From: Vulcanimicrobiota bacterium
Lineage (GTDB): Bacteria; Vulcanimicrobiota; Vulcanimicrobiia; Vulcanimicrobiales; Vulcanimicrobiaceae
Length of the DNA stretch: 64,000 nucleotides
Assembly: GCA_003140215.1 (NCBI GenBank)
Contig: PLJL01000004.1
Span: forward strand, 2,080,192-2,144,191
Reading direction: 5' to 3'
A program made the position numbers and the translations under genes. The notes below the pieces were generated by a model. The model saw only the letters and a program-made list of their open reading frames with translations, was not told the origin of the DNA and searched no databases. This document shows, piece by piece, positions 36,968-47,655 of the stretch (its first letter is position 1; each line of letters starts with the position of its first letter).

Positions 36968-37960
36968 ATGACCCCGTCTCGTGGCGCATTTCTGGCCGGC
37001 ACAACCGCAGCCGCGGTCGCCGCGCCGACCCTCATCGCCGCCGCCAGCGCAGCCGACGTCGCGGCGGCGACGCGCGGCATGACCTTCACCACCCTGCGCG
37101 ACGGCGGAATCGACCACGTCGGCATTCGCACCGCGCGCGGGATCGTCGACGTCTCCCGCGCCGCAAAGGCGTTGGGCGTGGCGTCGCCGCCGCTCACCGT
37201 CGACGACGTCGTCGCAGGGCGCGGCAACGTCGCGGCCCTCCCGCACCTGGTCAAAGATGCCCCGGCGAGCGCGATCCGCCGCGAGGCGTCGGTGCAATAC
37301 GGCCCGGTGGTCGGTTCGCCGCCGAAGATCATCTGCGTCGGCTTGAATTATCAGGCCCACATCGTGGAGACCGGCGAGAAGCCGCCGCCGTTCCCGAACC
37401 TGTTCAACAAGTACAACACGACGCTCAACCGCCACAACGGGACCGTCGCGGTTTCTTCGCTGCCGGCGACCCAGTTCGACTACGAGTCCGAACTCGTCGT
37501 TATCATCGGTAAGACGGCCCGCAACGTTCCCGAAGCGCAAGCGCTGAACTACGTGTTCGGGTACACGACCGGAAACGATTTCACCGCGCGCGATGCGCAG
37601 AACCGTGTCTCCCAGTGGATGACCGGAAAGACGCCCGACCAGTTCGCGCCCATCGGCCCGTGGCTGGTCACCGCAGATCAGATCCCCGACCCGCAGACGC
37701 TCCAGGTGCAAACCTTCGTCAACGACGAGACGACGCCGCGCCAGGACATGAACACCGCGCAGATGATCTTCAACTGCGCGCACATCATCAGCTACACGTC
37801 GTCGTTCATCACGCTCAGCCCGGGCGACGTGATCTTCACCGGCACGCCGAGCGGCGTGATCTTCGGCATGCCCAAGGACAAGCAGGTGTGGCTCAAGCCG
37901 GGCGACCGCATCCGCACCGTTATCTCCAAGCTCGGCGAGCTGCACTTCACCCTGGCGTAA
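36968..37960 (+). CDS. Fumarylacetoacetate hydrolase-fold protein with signal peptide
   Basis: 330 residues from ATG 36968, placed by AAGGAGG eight bases ahead. The FAH fold is clear: IICVGLNYQAHI, the metal-binding Glu pair in FDYESELVVIIG, GYTTGNDFTARD, and the C-terminal SPGDVIFTGTPSGV. Family members are hydrolases, decarboxylases or isomerases acting on 2-oxo acids, normally in the cytoplasm. Here the first ~30 residues (TPSRGAFLAGTTAAAVAAP ...) look like an export signal with a weak twin-arginine character, so the enzyme may be periplasmic. Confidence 0.9.
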   Translation: MTPSRGAFLAGTTAAAVAAPTLIAAASAADVAAATRGMTFTTLRDGGIDHVGIRTARGIVDVSRAAKALGVASPPLTVDDVVAGRGNVAALPHLVKDAPASAIRREASVQYGPVVGSPPKIICVGLNYQAHIVETGEKPPPFPNLFNKYNTTLNRHNGTVAVSSLPATQFDYESELVVIIGKTARNVPEAQALNYVFGYTTGNDFTARDAQNRVSQWMTGKTPDQFAPIGPWLVTADQIPDPQTLQVQTFVNDETTPRQDMNTAQMIFNCAHIISYTSSFITLSPGDVIFTGTPSGVIFGMPKDKQVWLKPGDRIRTVISKLGELHFTLA

Positions 37961-38016
37961 CCCGACCCTACTCCGGCGGGCGGTGGCGCGCCCGCCCGGA
38001 GCGAAGGGCGCGGTAA

Positions 38017-38098
38017 GGGCACGTGGCGGAATCGGCAGACGCGCTGGATTTAGGTTCCAGTGGGGAGACCCGTCCGAGTTCGAGTCTCGGCGTGCCCA
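38017..38098 (+). tRNA. tRNA-Leu (TAG)
   Basis: Type II tRNA with a long variable arm. Acceptor GGGCACG pairs with CGTGCCC; the anticodon loop in CTGGATTTAGGTTCCAG gives TAG; T-arm GAGTTCGAGTCTC. CCA is not encoded. Two tandem hairpins begin at the discriminator base. Confidence 0.95.
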
Positions 38099-38163
38099 AG
38101 GATTCGCGTGCGCGCGAATCCGGCGTCCTCAAGGATTCGACTGTCGTCGAATCCGGCGTCCTC
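38098..38163 (+). repeat. Two tandem 33-bp hairpin units with covarying stems
   Basis: Units at 38098-38130 and 38131-38163 share AAGGATTCG at the start and CGAATCCGGCGTCCTC at the end and differ only in the middle. Unit 1 folds as GGATTCGCG-TGCG-CGCGAATCC and unit 2 as GGATTCGAC-TGTC-GTCGAATCC. The inner base pairs changed on both sides of the stem, so pairing is kept. There is no T-tract, so simple termination is not certain. Confidence 0.85.
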
Positions 38164-38270
38164 CCTCCGGTCCGGGCGCCTGGGTCGTGGTCCGGGCGCT
38201 GCGCGCCCTCAATGCGGTTTCGTTGATGCGAGGGGTCCGGGGTCGGCGCGTTCCTCCCTGTGACTGGTTA

Positions 38271-38299
38271 TTGACGGCGGTCGCGCTCGTCGGTAGACT
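38271..38299 (+). promoter_or_regulatory. Promoter for tRNA-Gly and probably tig-clpP-clpX
   Basis: TTGACG at 38271-38276 and TAGACT at 38294-38299 with a 17-bp spacer. The expected start is near 38306, about 36 bases before tRNA-Gly. No terminator is obvious between the tRNA and tig. Confidence 0.7.
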
Positions 38300-38341
38300 C
38301 CGAGGGTTGGCGCGGGGCGGCCCGAATGCGGTCCGGCGGTC

Positions 38342-38416
38342 GCGGAAGTAGCTCAGCGGTAGAGCATCGCCTTGCCAAGGCGAGGGTCGCGAGTTCAAAT
38401 CTCGTCTTCCGCTCCA
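38342..38416 (+). tRNA. tRNA-Gly (GCC)
   Basis: Acceptor GCGGAAG pairs with CTTCCGC; anticodon loop TTGCCAA gives GCC; T-arm GAGTTCAAATCTC. CCA is encoded at 38414-38416. It lies 61 bp upstream of tig. Confidence 0.96.
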
Positions 38417-38477
38417 GTTCGATTCGACGGCGGGCCGATTGCCCGCCGTCCTTGCTTGCGGAGGTCCTGCTGCACTC

Positions 38478-39812
38478 GTGCCCTCGACGTTGAAGTCGCT
38501 CGACCCCACCCAGGTCGAGCTCGAGATCAGCATCACGCCCGAAGAATACTCCGCGGCGCAAGACGCCGCGTTTCGCAAGCTGGTCCGCACCGCGAAGCTG
38601 CCCGGATTTCGGCCCGGCAAAGTACCGCGCAAGATTTTCGAGAACGCGTACGGCACCGCGACGATCCTCGAGCGCGCGCTCGACGATCTCCTCAACACCA
38701 AATATCCGGCCGCACTCGAAGAGCACGGGATCGACCCGCTCAACCGGCCGTCGGTAGAAGTCATCCCGGCGGAGGAGGGTGCCCCGCCGCTCTTGCGCGC
38801 GGTCGTCGCCGTCCGGCCCGAGTTCGAGCCCAAGGACTACACCGGGGTCGAGATCGTCGACGTTCCCGAGGCCGCCGACGAGGCCGACGTCGACCGGGCG
38901 CTCGAGACGATCCGGCGCGACGCTGCGTCACTGGTCCCGGTCGATCGGCCGGCCCGGCTGGGTGACACGGTCACCATCGACTATGAAGGAAAGGTCGATG
39001 GGGTCGCGTTCGAGGGCGGCACCGCGCAAGGTCAGGAGACCGAGTTGCTCGAGGACCGCTTCATCCCCGGCTTCGCCACGGGGATCGCCGGGATGACGGC
39101 CGGCGAGACCAAGGACGTCGCGGCGACCTTCCCGGACCCCTACACCAAGTCCGAGCTGGCCGGCAAAGACGCAGTCTTTACGATCACCGTCCACGAGGTC
39201 AAAGAGCCCGAGTTGCCCGAGCTCGACGACGAGCTCGCCAAGCGCGTCTCGCGGACCGAGTCGCTGGCCGACTTGCGGGCCGAGGTCCGGCGTAGGCTCG
39301 ATGAGACCGTCAAGCGCAACGCCCGGCGTCAGATGTCGGGCGAACTGATCGACAAGCTCCTCGCCGGCAACGCGTTTCCGCTCCCCGAGGTGCTGGTCGA
39401 GCGCGAGCTCGACACCCTGGCCGGCGAGTCGCGGCAGTATGTTGCCCGGGCAGGCCTCACGTGGGACGACTATCTCGCGCAAAGCGGGAAGACCGACGCC
39501 GAGCTGCGCGACGGGTTCCGCAGCGAGGCCCAGCGCCGGGTGAAGACGACGCTACTGGTCGAGGCGATCGCGAAAAAGGAAGGTATCGTGGCGACCCAAG
39601 ATGATGTCGAGGCGGAGCTCTCCGCCCTGGCGGCGCAGTATCAGCAGCCCCGCGAGCGGATCATCGAGGCGCTCCAGTCCAACGTCGGGGCACTCATCGA
39701 CGGGATCGTTCGCACGAAAACCATCGACCGGCTGATCGAGCAGGCCAAGCGTGCGCCGAGCTCGGCCGCACCTAACGCGGCGCAACCTGCAACTGAAGTC
39801 GCAGCCGAGTAG
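38478..39812 (+). CDS. tig: Trigger factor (ribosome-associated chaperone and prolyl isomerase)
   Basis: 444 residues. The N-terminal ribosome-binding domain contains a FRPGKVPRKI loop, close to the GFRxGKxP signature. The FKBP domain lies in the middle (LGDTVTIDYEGKVDGVAFEGG ... IPGFATGIAGMTAGE, with the runs here broken for length), followed by the helical C-terminal domain. GTG at 38478 is used; GGAGG is 13 bases ahead, longer than usual, and TTG at 38490 is an alternative. It is the first gene of the classic tig-clpP-clpX order. Confidence 0.96.
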   Translation: MPSTLKSLDPTQVELEISITPEEYSAAQDAAFRKLVRTAKLPGFRPGKVPRKIFENAYGTATILERALDDLLNTKYPAALEEHGIDPLNRPSVEVIPAEEGAPPLLRAVVAVRPEFEPKDYTGVEIVDVPEAADEADVDRALETIRRDAASLVPVDRPARLGDTVTIDYEGKVDGVAFEGGTAQGQETELLEDRFIPGFATGIAGMTAGETKDVAATFPDPYTKSELAGKDAVFTITVHEVKEPELPELDDELAKRVSRTESLADLRAEVRRRLDETVKRNARRQMSGELIDKLLAGNAFPLPEVLVERELDTLAGESRQYVARAGLTWDDYLAQSGKTDAELRDGFRSEAQRRVKTTLLVEAIAKKEGIVATQDDVEAELSALAAQYQQPRERIIEALQSNVGALIDGIVRTKTIDRLIEQAKRAPSSAAPNAAQPATEVAAE

Positions 39813-39830
39813 GTCACGGAGGGCGCACAC

Positions 39831-40451
<621 letters not shown>

Positions 40452-40459
40452 GGCACCGC

Positions 40460-41731
<1,272 letters not shown>

Positions 41732-41753
41732 ACTCGAGGCCGAGGGTCCGCCG

Positions 41754-42134
41754 TTACGACGTGCTCGGCGCGGCAGCCGGTGCGAGCTGCGCCTGGATGA
41801 TGGCGGCTGCGGCTTCGGGGGTGTCAGGTGCATCGACGTGCACGAACACGTGCCTGTAGTTGTTCTCGATCAAGTCGATGACGAGCACGTTCTCGTCGCC
41901 GGCGTAGTCGAAGAACACGACCTCGCCGTGGTACAGGAACGTGCCCGCCATCTTGAGCCTGCCGGCGCCCGTTCCGATGATTTTGAGCGATTCCCAGAAG
42001 CTCGGCGGTTTCACGATGCCGGCGCCCTTGACGTGCGCCAGCGGGATGCGAAACGAGCCGTGACACGCCCACAGGACCTCGGCGCCCTTGAGCTCGATGC
42101 ACAGCGTGTCGTCTTCGATGCGAACGGTGGCCAT
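41754..42134 (-). CDS. Conserved small protein of unknown function
   Basis: 126 residues, beta-rich without signal or membrane segment (WACHGSFRIPLAHVKGA, FLYHGEVVFFDYAGDENVLVIDL). Similar small cytoplasmic proteins with a YHGxxxFxD ... NVLVIDL pattern occur in many bacteria and may have a PH-like fold; I know no function. ATG at 42134 is used; a GTG at 42143 is possible. It is divergent from the PEBP gene, with 50 bp between starts. Confidence 0.78.
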   Translation of the reverse strand: MATVRIEDDTLCIELKGAEVLWACHGSFRIPLAHVKGAGIVKPPSFWESLKIIGTGAGRLKMAGTFLYHGEVVFFDYAGDENVLVIDLIENNYRHVFVHVDAPDTPEAAAAIIQAQLAPAAAPSTS

Positions 42135-42172
42135 GCGGTTCACTACCCTTCCGAGGGCAGTTGGTTTCGGGG

Positions 42173-42178
42173 TATCAT
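42173..42178 (+). promoter_or_regulatory. Minus-10 element placing a leaderless start at the PEBP gene
   Basis: TATCAT at 42173-42178, with a weak TTCCGA 18 bp further up (42149-42154). Six bases separate it from the ATG at 42185, so transcription would begin at the start codon itself. Confidence 0.5.
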
Positions 42179-42184
42179 GCGGCC

Positions 42185-42679
42185 ATGACGCAGGCTACGC
42201 TGACCGTCCGGAGCTCCACGTACCGCGACGGCGAGACCATCCCCGAGGGCGCGGTGTTCGATTCGTTCGGGTGCACGGGAGGAAACCAAAGCCCGGACCT
42301 GACCTGGTCCGGCGCGCCGGATGGCACCAAGTCGTTCGCGGTCACGATCTGGGACCCCGACGCTCCGACGACGGTCGGGTTCGTGCACTGGATCGTGTTC
42401 GACATCCCCGCCGGCGCGACGTCGCTGCCGGCCGGCGCGAGCCGACGCGGTATCGCCGGTGCGACGCAAGGCTTTACCGACTTTGGGTTCAGCAGCTACG
42501 GCGGCCCGTGTCCGCCGCCCGGACCGGCGCACCGGTACATTCTGACGGTCTACGCGCTGGACCAGGCCGTGCTCGGCGTCGACGAGACGACGACCTACGC
42601 GAAGTTTCGCTTCTTGATCCGGGGCCACGTTCTGGCGTCGGGCGAGATAACCGCGTTGTACGCCAGCGGCGCGGGATAG
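42185..42679 (+). CDS. YbhB/YbcL family phosphatidylethanolamine-binding-like protein
   Basis: 164 residues with the PEBP signatures NQSPDLTWSGAPDGTKSFAV, DPDAPTTVGFVHWIVFDIP (runs limited here) and GPCPPPGPAHRYILTVYALD. Bacterial members bind small anions or lipids; their role is uncertain. No ribosome site precedes the ATG, and the -10 box just upstream suggests a leaderless mRNA. Confidence 0.93.
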   Translation: MTQATLTVRSSTYRDGETIPEGAVFDSFGCTGGNQSPDLTWSGAPDGTKSFAVTIWDPDAPTTVGFVHWIVFDIPAGATSLPAGASRRGIAGATQGFTDFGFSSYGGPCPPPGPAHRYILTVYALDQAVLGVDETTTYAKFRFLIRGHVLASGEITALYASGAG

Positions 42680-42681
42680 CC

Positions 42682-43068
42682 TCAGCCGCCCAGCATTGCC
42701 GCGGCCCGGTGCCGCACCGCTGCGTCGACGTCCTCGCGTAGCGCACGCTCGAGAATCGCCGCGGCCCACGCCGTCCGGACCGCGCCGAGTGCGTCGACGA
42801 GCGCCAGGCGTGCGGCGGCATCGCACCCGGCCGCACCCGGGTCGAGCAGCGCCGGCCACGCCGCAGCCGGCGCGAGATCGGGCGCCGGCGGCGGCGGCAC
42901 GACGTCGGGGACACACCGGGGCGCCCAACGCTCCAACGGCGGCGGGGCGCTGGGCGGCGCACACGATGCGGCGACCGGCGCGCTCGACGCTCGCGGGGCG
43001 AAGATCACGACGGTCATGAGCGCCGCGCCCAACAGCGCCAGCAGCGTCGGCAGCTGGAGCGTCAGCAC
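42682..43068 (-). CDS. Membrane-anchored small helical protein, partner of the Ig-repeat protein
   Basis: 128 residues from GTG 43068, which overlaps the TGA of the upstream large gene by seven bases. One membrane helix (~6-27) is followed by a Pro-rich spacer and a helical C-terminal region (CDAAARLALVDALG ... ALREDVDAAVRHRAAAMLGG) that resembles one or two HEAT repeats. The overlap implies coupled translation with the 840-residue protein. Function unknown. Confidence 0.7.
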   Translation of the reverse strand: MLTLQLPTLLALLGAALMTVVIFAPRASSAPVAASCAPPSAPPPLERWAPRCVPDVVPPPPAPDLAPAAAWPALLDPGAAGCDAAARLALVDALGAVRTAWAAAILERALREDVDAAVRHRAAAMLGG

Positions 43069-45584
43069 GTCAGCTCCAAGACCGTGCGCGACCCTTGCAG
43101 CGCCGCGCGCAGCGCGTCGCGCGCGACGTCGAGCGCGCGGTCGGCGGCATTCGCGAGCGCATCGTCGAAGATCGCCGGCGCAACGCCGAGGTAGCCTGCG
43201 AGCACCTCGTCGAGCACCGCGCCGAAGTGCTCCAGCGCACCGGACAGCGTCGCGTCGTCGCACTCGGTCGGCAGCAGCGCGACCAATGCGCGCAACGCAG
43301 CGGGCGAACCGTACGCTGCATCGCTCAGCGCCGCGACGAGATCGTATCGGCCCAGCCGCTCGCAGAGCGCGCCCAGCGCGCGCCGCAGCGGCGGATCTTC
43401 CAGATCGTCGGCGCCGGCGACGAAGCCCGGTATGCGCAGCTTCACGAACAGACGGTCGTAGACGTCGCGCAGCGTGGTCCGCAGCGTCGCGAGCGCGTCG
43501 GCCGTTGCCCCGTCCCACGGCACGCACTCGTCGGGGAACAGCGCGCGCAGCGCGAGGACGTGCGCGACCAGGCCGCACGCCGGAGCCCCGTCGATGAGCC
43601 GCGCCAGCTCGGCGCGACGCTCGGCGTCGTCGCGCAACCGAAACACCCGCCGGTAGCGCATCGGCGGGTCTTCGACCTCATCGTGCGACGGCGCCGGCTC
43701 GACATCGCAGCCGCCGGTATCGGGACGCCGGGTGCCGGACACCGTGAACCCTTCGACGTGATATCGCCGACCGGCAGGGCGAGCCGCGAACGCGTCACGC
43801 CCGCGCAGCCCGATGCTGATGGGAGCCACCGCGCGCGCGTCGCCGTCTACGTCGAGCGCGGCGGCGACGAGCAGCGGTTCGTCGTCCGCCGCCGGAGCCG
43901 CGAGCAACGACCACGCGCACGCGATGCGCGTCCCGGCCGGGATCGCTCGCAGCCGCAGCCCGTCACCGGCGAACGGCGAGCCCGCCGCCCGGTCGAGCAG
44001 CAGGCTGCCGCCGACCGACGACGAGCCGGCGACGTATTCTGCGCGCGCCACCGGCGCCGCACGAATCACCAGCGAATCGACGTCGTCCTCGACGTCGACG
44101 TCGAGCTCGACCCACAGGACGCCGCCGGCGATGACCTCGTCGGACGAACGCAAAACCGCATGCGCAATCGCGGGCGCCGCATCGGCCTCGGGATCCTCAT
44201 CCGCGCCGAGCCGGGTGCGGTCGCGCACCACGATGCTGGTCTGCGCGCGCGCTCGCTCGCCGGCGTCATCTTCGAGCGTGACGGTTATGGCGGCGGCTTC
44301 GCCGTCGCGGGCCTGCGACGAGACGCTGACGGCGGACTCCACGAACGCGGTCGCCCCGGGTCCCAGCGTGCGCGGCGACGAACGCCACGGCTCGATCGAG
44401 GCGCCGGCGACCGCTAGCACGACCGTCTCGGACACGTCGCCCGCGTTGACGACCTGCGCGACGACCTGCACCGTCTCACCCGGTGCGGCGCCGGCGGGCA
44501 CGTCGGTCACGCGCAGACGCAGATCGCGCACCGGCTGCGGCTGCACGGCGATCGCGGCGTCGTGCTCGCCGCAAGCCACGCCGATCGTTCCGCCCGCGTA
44601 GCCCATCGGGAACGCGACGGTGAAGGCCACTGCCGCGACGTCCCGCGCGGGGACGGCCGCGAGCGTGATCGCGTGACCTCCGGATTGGGATTCGACGCGC
44701 GCGAAGAGCGGCTCGGCGCCGCCGCGACGAGCGCCGCGAACGGCCGGGACGGCGTCGACCGTTACGCTGCCGTCGATGAGACGCAGCAGTGCCGGCAGCG
44801 CGATGCGCACGCGTACGTCGCGCGCATCTACCCAGCCGTCGTTGCGCAGCTCGACGACGACCTGCGCGTGCCGGCGCGCGGCCGTCACGGCGACGCTGGG
44901 CGCGAGCAGCGCGGGCGCGAGCGCGACGCTGTTACGCGCCGCAAGCGCACGGCGCCGTCCGTCGGCGAAACGTACCTCGCCGTCATCGGCGCGCAGCGTC
45001 GCACGCGGTGAGACCAGTTGCGCTTCGTACCGCAGCGTCGCGGTTTCGCCGAGCGCGAGCCGCGTGACGTCCATCACGGTCGCCTCGTCGCCACCGCAGG
45101 GGACGCATCCGAATGGGGCCGGTACCACGACGCGCAGCGCCGGCGCCGGGCCGTCGCCTTCGTTGGTGACGACGGCGCAGACCAGCACCGAATGCCCGTC
45201 GAGCGCCTCGAGGAACACGCCGCTCGCAACCCCGTCGACGATCGCGCGGCTGCGTACCTCGACACTGCATCGGTTGGTGGCCAATTCGGCTCCCGGGATG
45301 CGCAGAACGGCTTCGACGGAACAGCACACCCGTGGCTCCGGCGGTGTGGCGACCCGGGCGCTCAGGAACGCCGTCACGTCCTCGCCGGGTGCAACCGAAT
45401 CGACGCCGACCTCGACGTCGCCCAACGCTTCGAGCCCCGCGCCTACGAGGAACGCGACCGTCCCCGCCGGGCTCGCCTTCGAGCCCAGGTTCGGCGTGCG
45501 GAATTCCACCCGAACCACGTCCCCCGGCCGAACGCTGCGCGGCACGACCGATAGCGCGTGCAGGGCCGGCTCGTTGCAGGTCAT
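43062..45584 (-). CDS. Large Ig-like repeat protein without signal peptide
   Basis: 840 residues that I cannot assign to a named family. Residues ~1-600 hold about five beta domains resembling CARDB/DUF11 modules (for example VVVELRNDGWVDARDVRVRI and VQVVAQVVNAGDVSETVVL). Residues ~620-840 are helical, with a conserved-looking RYRRVFRLRDDAERRAEL segment. CARDB/DUF11 proteins are usually exported, but no signal peptide or membrane helix is seen here. Cysteines are spread through the N-terminal half. It is followed, with overlap, by a membrane-anchored HEAT-like protein and may act with it at the inner face of the membrane. Confidence 0.72.
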   Translation of the reverse strand: MTCNEPALHALSVVPRSVRPGDVVRVEFRTPNLGSKASPAGTVAFLVGAGLEALGDVEVGVDSVAPGEDVTAFLSARVATPPEPRVCCSVEAVLRIPGAELATNRCSVEVRSRAIVDGVASGVFLEALDGHSVLVCAVVTNEGDGPAPALRVVVPAPFGCVPCGGDEATVMDVTRLALGETATLRYEAQLVSPRATLRADDGEVRFADGRRRALAARNSVALAPALLAPSVAVTAARRHAQVVVELRNDGWVDARDVRVRIALPALLRLIDGSVTVDAVPAVRGARRGGAEPLFARVESQSGGHAITLAAVPARDVAAVAFTVAFPMGYAGGTIGVACGEHDAAIAVQPQPVRDLRLRVTDVPAGAAPGETVQVVAQVVNAGDVSETVVLAVAGASIEPWRSSPRTLGPGATAFVESAVSVSSQARDGEAAAITVTLEDDAGERARAQTSIVVRDRTRLGADEDPEADAAPAIAHAVLRSSDEVIAGGVLWVELDVDVEDDVDSLVIRAAPVARAEYVAGSSSVGGSLLLDRAAGSPFAGDGLRLRAIPAGTRIACAWSLLAAPAADDEPLLVAAALDVDGDARAVAPISIGLRGRDAFAARPAGRRYHVEGFTVSGTRRPDTGGCDVEPAPSHDEVEDPPMRYRRVFRLRDDAERRAELARLIDGAPACGLVAHVLALRALFPDECVPWDGATADALATLRTTLRDVYDRLFVKLRIPGFVAGADDLEDPPLRRALGALCERLGRYDLVAALSDAAYGSPAALRALVALLPTECDDATLSGALEHFGAVLDEVLAGYLGVAPAIFDDALANAADRALDVARDALRAALQGSRTVLELTC

Positions 45585-45687
45585 GTCGCCGTCGGTGCCC
45601 GCCGATCACCCGTAGGATTCCCGGACGCTCGCCGGACCGGGCCGACAAGGGCGACTTCCGGGTACCCTCCGAAGAGGCGCAACACCA

Positions 45688-46368
45688 ATGATCGATCTCA
45701 CGACGCTTCGCCGGATCCCATTGTTCCGCGATTTTACCGACGAGCAGCTGTCGCAGGTCCTCGCAACCGTCGCCGAGCGGCGTTTCGCGAAGCACCAGTT
45801 CGTCGTGCGCGAGGGCGAGCCGGGCGACACGTTCTTCATCATCGCCGCCGGCTCGGTCGCGGTCTGCCGGGTCGGCCCCGACGGCCGCGAGACCATCCTG
45901 TCGATCCTCAAAGAAGGCGACTTTTTCGGCGAGATGTCGATGTTCGACTCGTCCCTGCGCTCGGCGTCGATCAAGACGCTCACCGACGTGGAAGTCGGCG
46001 CGATCCGCCAAGCCGACTTCCTGGGCCTGATCGAGCACAATCCCGGGATCGGGAAGCTGCTCGTGATCGAGCTCTCCGAGCGGCTGCGCGCCGCCAACGC
46101 GCTCATCGCCGCGACGACGTCGCAAGACATCCGCGCCCGCCTCGCGGCGCTGCTGCTCAACCTGGCCGAGCAATTCGGGGAGGCCGTCGAGAACGGCACT
46201 CGCATCACGTTGCGCCTGACCAATCAAGAGATGGCCAACATGATCGGGACGACGCGTGAGACCGTGAACCGGACGCTGAACCGCTTCTGGGACGACCGGC
46301 TCGTCGACATGCGCACCGCGCACGTCGTGGTCACCGAACCCGACAAGTTGCGTTCGCTCATCCCGTAA
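45688..46368 (+). CDS. Crp/Fnr family transcriptional regulator
   Basis: 226 residues: a cyclic-nucleotide-binding beta-barrel at ~10-125 (EGEPGDTFFIIAAGSVAV, FFGEMSMFD) and a winged helix-turn-helix at ~150-220 (RLTNQEMANMIGTTRETVNR). The phosphate-binding cassette lacks the classic RTA sequence of E. coli CRP (here SLRSAS), so cAMP need not be the ligand. No cysteines for an iron-sulfur cluster are present. The target is unknown. Confidence 0.93.
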   Translation: MIDLTTLRRIPLFRDFTDEQLSQVLATVAERRFAKHQFVVREGEPGDTFFIIAAGSVAVCRVGPDGRETILSILKEGDFFGEMSMFDSSLRSASIKTLTDVEVGAIRQADFLGLIEHNPGIGKLLVIELSERLRAANALIAATTSQDIRARLAALLLNLAEQFGEAVENGTRITLRLTNQEMANMIGTTRETVNRTLNRFWDDRLVDMRTAHVVVTEPDKLRSLIP

Positions 46369-46395
46369 TCAGCGTAGCGCGGCCGGGGCACCGCC

Positions 46396-47583
46396 TTGGG
46401 CGTGACGTTGCCGCCGGCGGGCGCCGCGGAGCTCGCGGTCGTGACCGGATCGCTCGTGTCGGCGAGTCTCGCGACGATCGTCGCCGCGCGGGCGCGCGCG
46501 GCCCTGCAGGCGTGCCGGGGATCGCTGCGGATCGCCCAGGCCCATGAAGCAGCGTTCGTCGACGTCGCCGCCCGGTTGGCGAGCGCAGCCCGCGCCTCGG
46601 CCGACGCGGTCCGCGATGAGATCGTGCGCGCCGCACGCGCCGGTTCCGGCGAGATCGACGGCGTGCTGCTCTACGAGGAGCACGCCGGCGCGTTGCGCTG
46701 CGCGATCGCCTCAGGCGAGCGGTTCGAGCACTTCGCCGGAACCTGCGTCGCTCGCGACGACGGCGCCGCGCTCGCAGCTCGCGCCCTGTCGGCTCGCCAC
46801 CGCATCACCCTCGCCGAGCCCGGGGTCGCGCGCCTGCATCCCCACGACGCGGCCGCGGTCGCCGTGCCGCTCGTCTCCGACCCCGGGCGCTCATGCGCGC
46901 TGGTCGCGGCATCGCGCCAGCCGCTCGCGGCCGACTCGATCGAGCGGCTCGTAACGCTCGCGGAGCTCGCGGCGCCGGCGTACCTCATCGCGCTCGAACG
47001 CGAGCACGACCGCCGTACGGCGGAGTACGATGGCCTGACCGGCCTGCTCACGCCACGGGCGTTTCGCCGGCGGCTCAACGCGCTGGTCGATCGCTGCCGC
47101 TTTACGCCGTCGTCCCGCTTGGCGCTGCTCTTCGTGGACACCGACCATTTCAAACAGTGGAACGACGCGCACGGCCACGCGGCGGGCGACGCGCTTCTGC
47201 ACGTGCTGGCGGACGTGCTGCGAACCGCCGCCCCATCGGAGCACGATTTGGTCGCCCGCAATGGCGGCGACGAATTCTGCCTGGTGTTCGCCGAAACCGA
47301 CAAGTCGACCGCTATCGAACGCGCCGATATCGTGCGGCGTCGAATCGCTGCGATCGACGCGCGGATCAGCGCCTCGATCGGCGTAGCTGCGTTCCCGGCC
47401 GATGCCGCGGGTGCGAACGAGCTGCTCGAGCGGGCCGACTCCGCGATGTACCACGCCAAGCAGACCGGGCGCGACGGCGTTTCGTATTGCGCCGGCGACG
47501 ACGGCTTCGTGCGGCTCGTTCAGCCGCCGTCGCCGGACCGCCCCGGCACCAGCTTGGTCAACGAGCTGCCCAGCATCCGGTAG
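46396..47583 (+). CDS. Diguanylate cyclase (GAF-like + GGDEF)
   Basis: 395 residues from TTG 46396 (GTG at 46402 is an alternative). One N-terminal hydrophobic segment is followed by a GAF-like domain (~60-200) and a GGDEF domain with an intact GGDEF active site (about residue 295). The inhibitory-site Arg is missing (SEHD where RxxD is expected), so product feedback is probably lost, unlike the 7TM cyclase at 11 kb. The gene lies in the same reading frame as priA, which follows after two TAG stops. Confidence 0.92.
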   Translation: MGVTLPPAGAAELAVVTGSLVSASLATIVAARARAALQACRGSLRIAQAHEAAFVDVAARLASAARASADAVRDEIVRAARAGSGEIDGVLLYEEHAGALRCAIASGERFEHFAGTCVARDDGAALAARALSARHRITLAEPGVARLHPHDAAAVAVPLVSDPGRSCALVAASRQPLAADSIERLVTLAELAAPAYLIALEREHDRRTAEYDGLTGLLTPRAFRRRLNALVDRCRFTPSSRLALLFVDTDHFKQWNDAHGHAAGDALLHVLADVLRTAAPSEHDLVARNGGDEFCLVFAETDKSTAIERADIVRRRIAAIDARISASIGVAAFPADAAGANELLERADSAMYHAKQTGRDGVSYCAGDDGFVRLVQPPSPDRPGTSLVNELPSIR

Positions 47584-47655
47584 TAGCCGGGTCCGTCCGC
47601 AGCTGCGCAGCGGCGGCGAAGTGCTGGGGGCGCCGCGCAGCGAAAGCCGCTCGTT

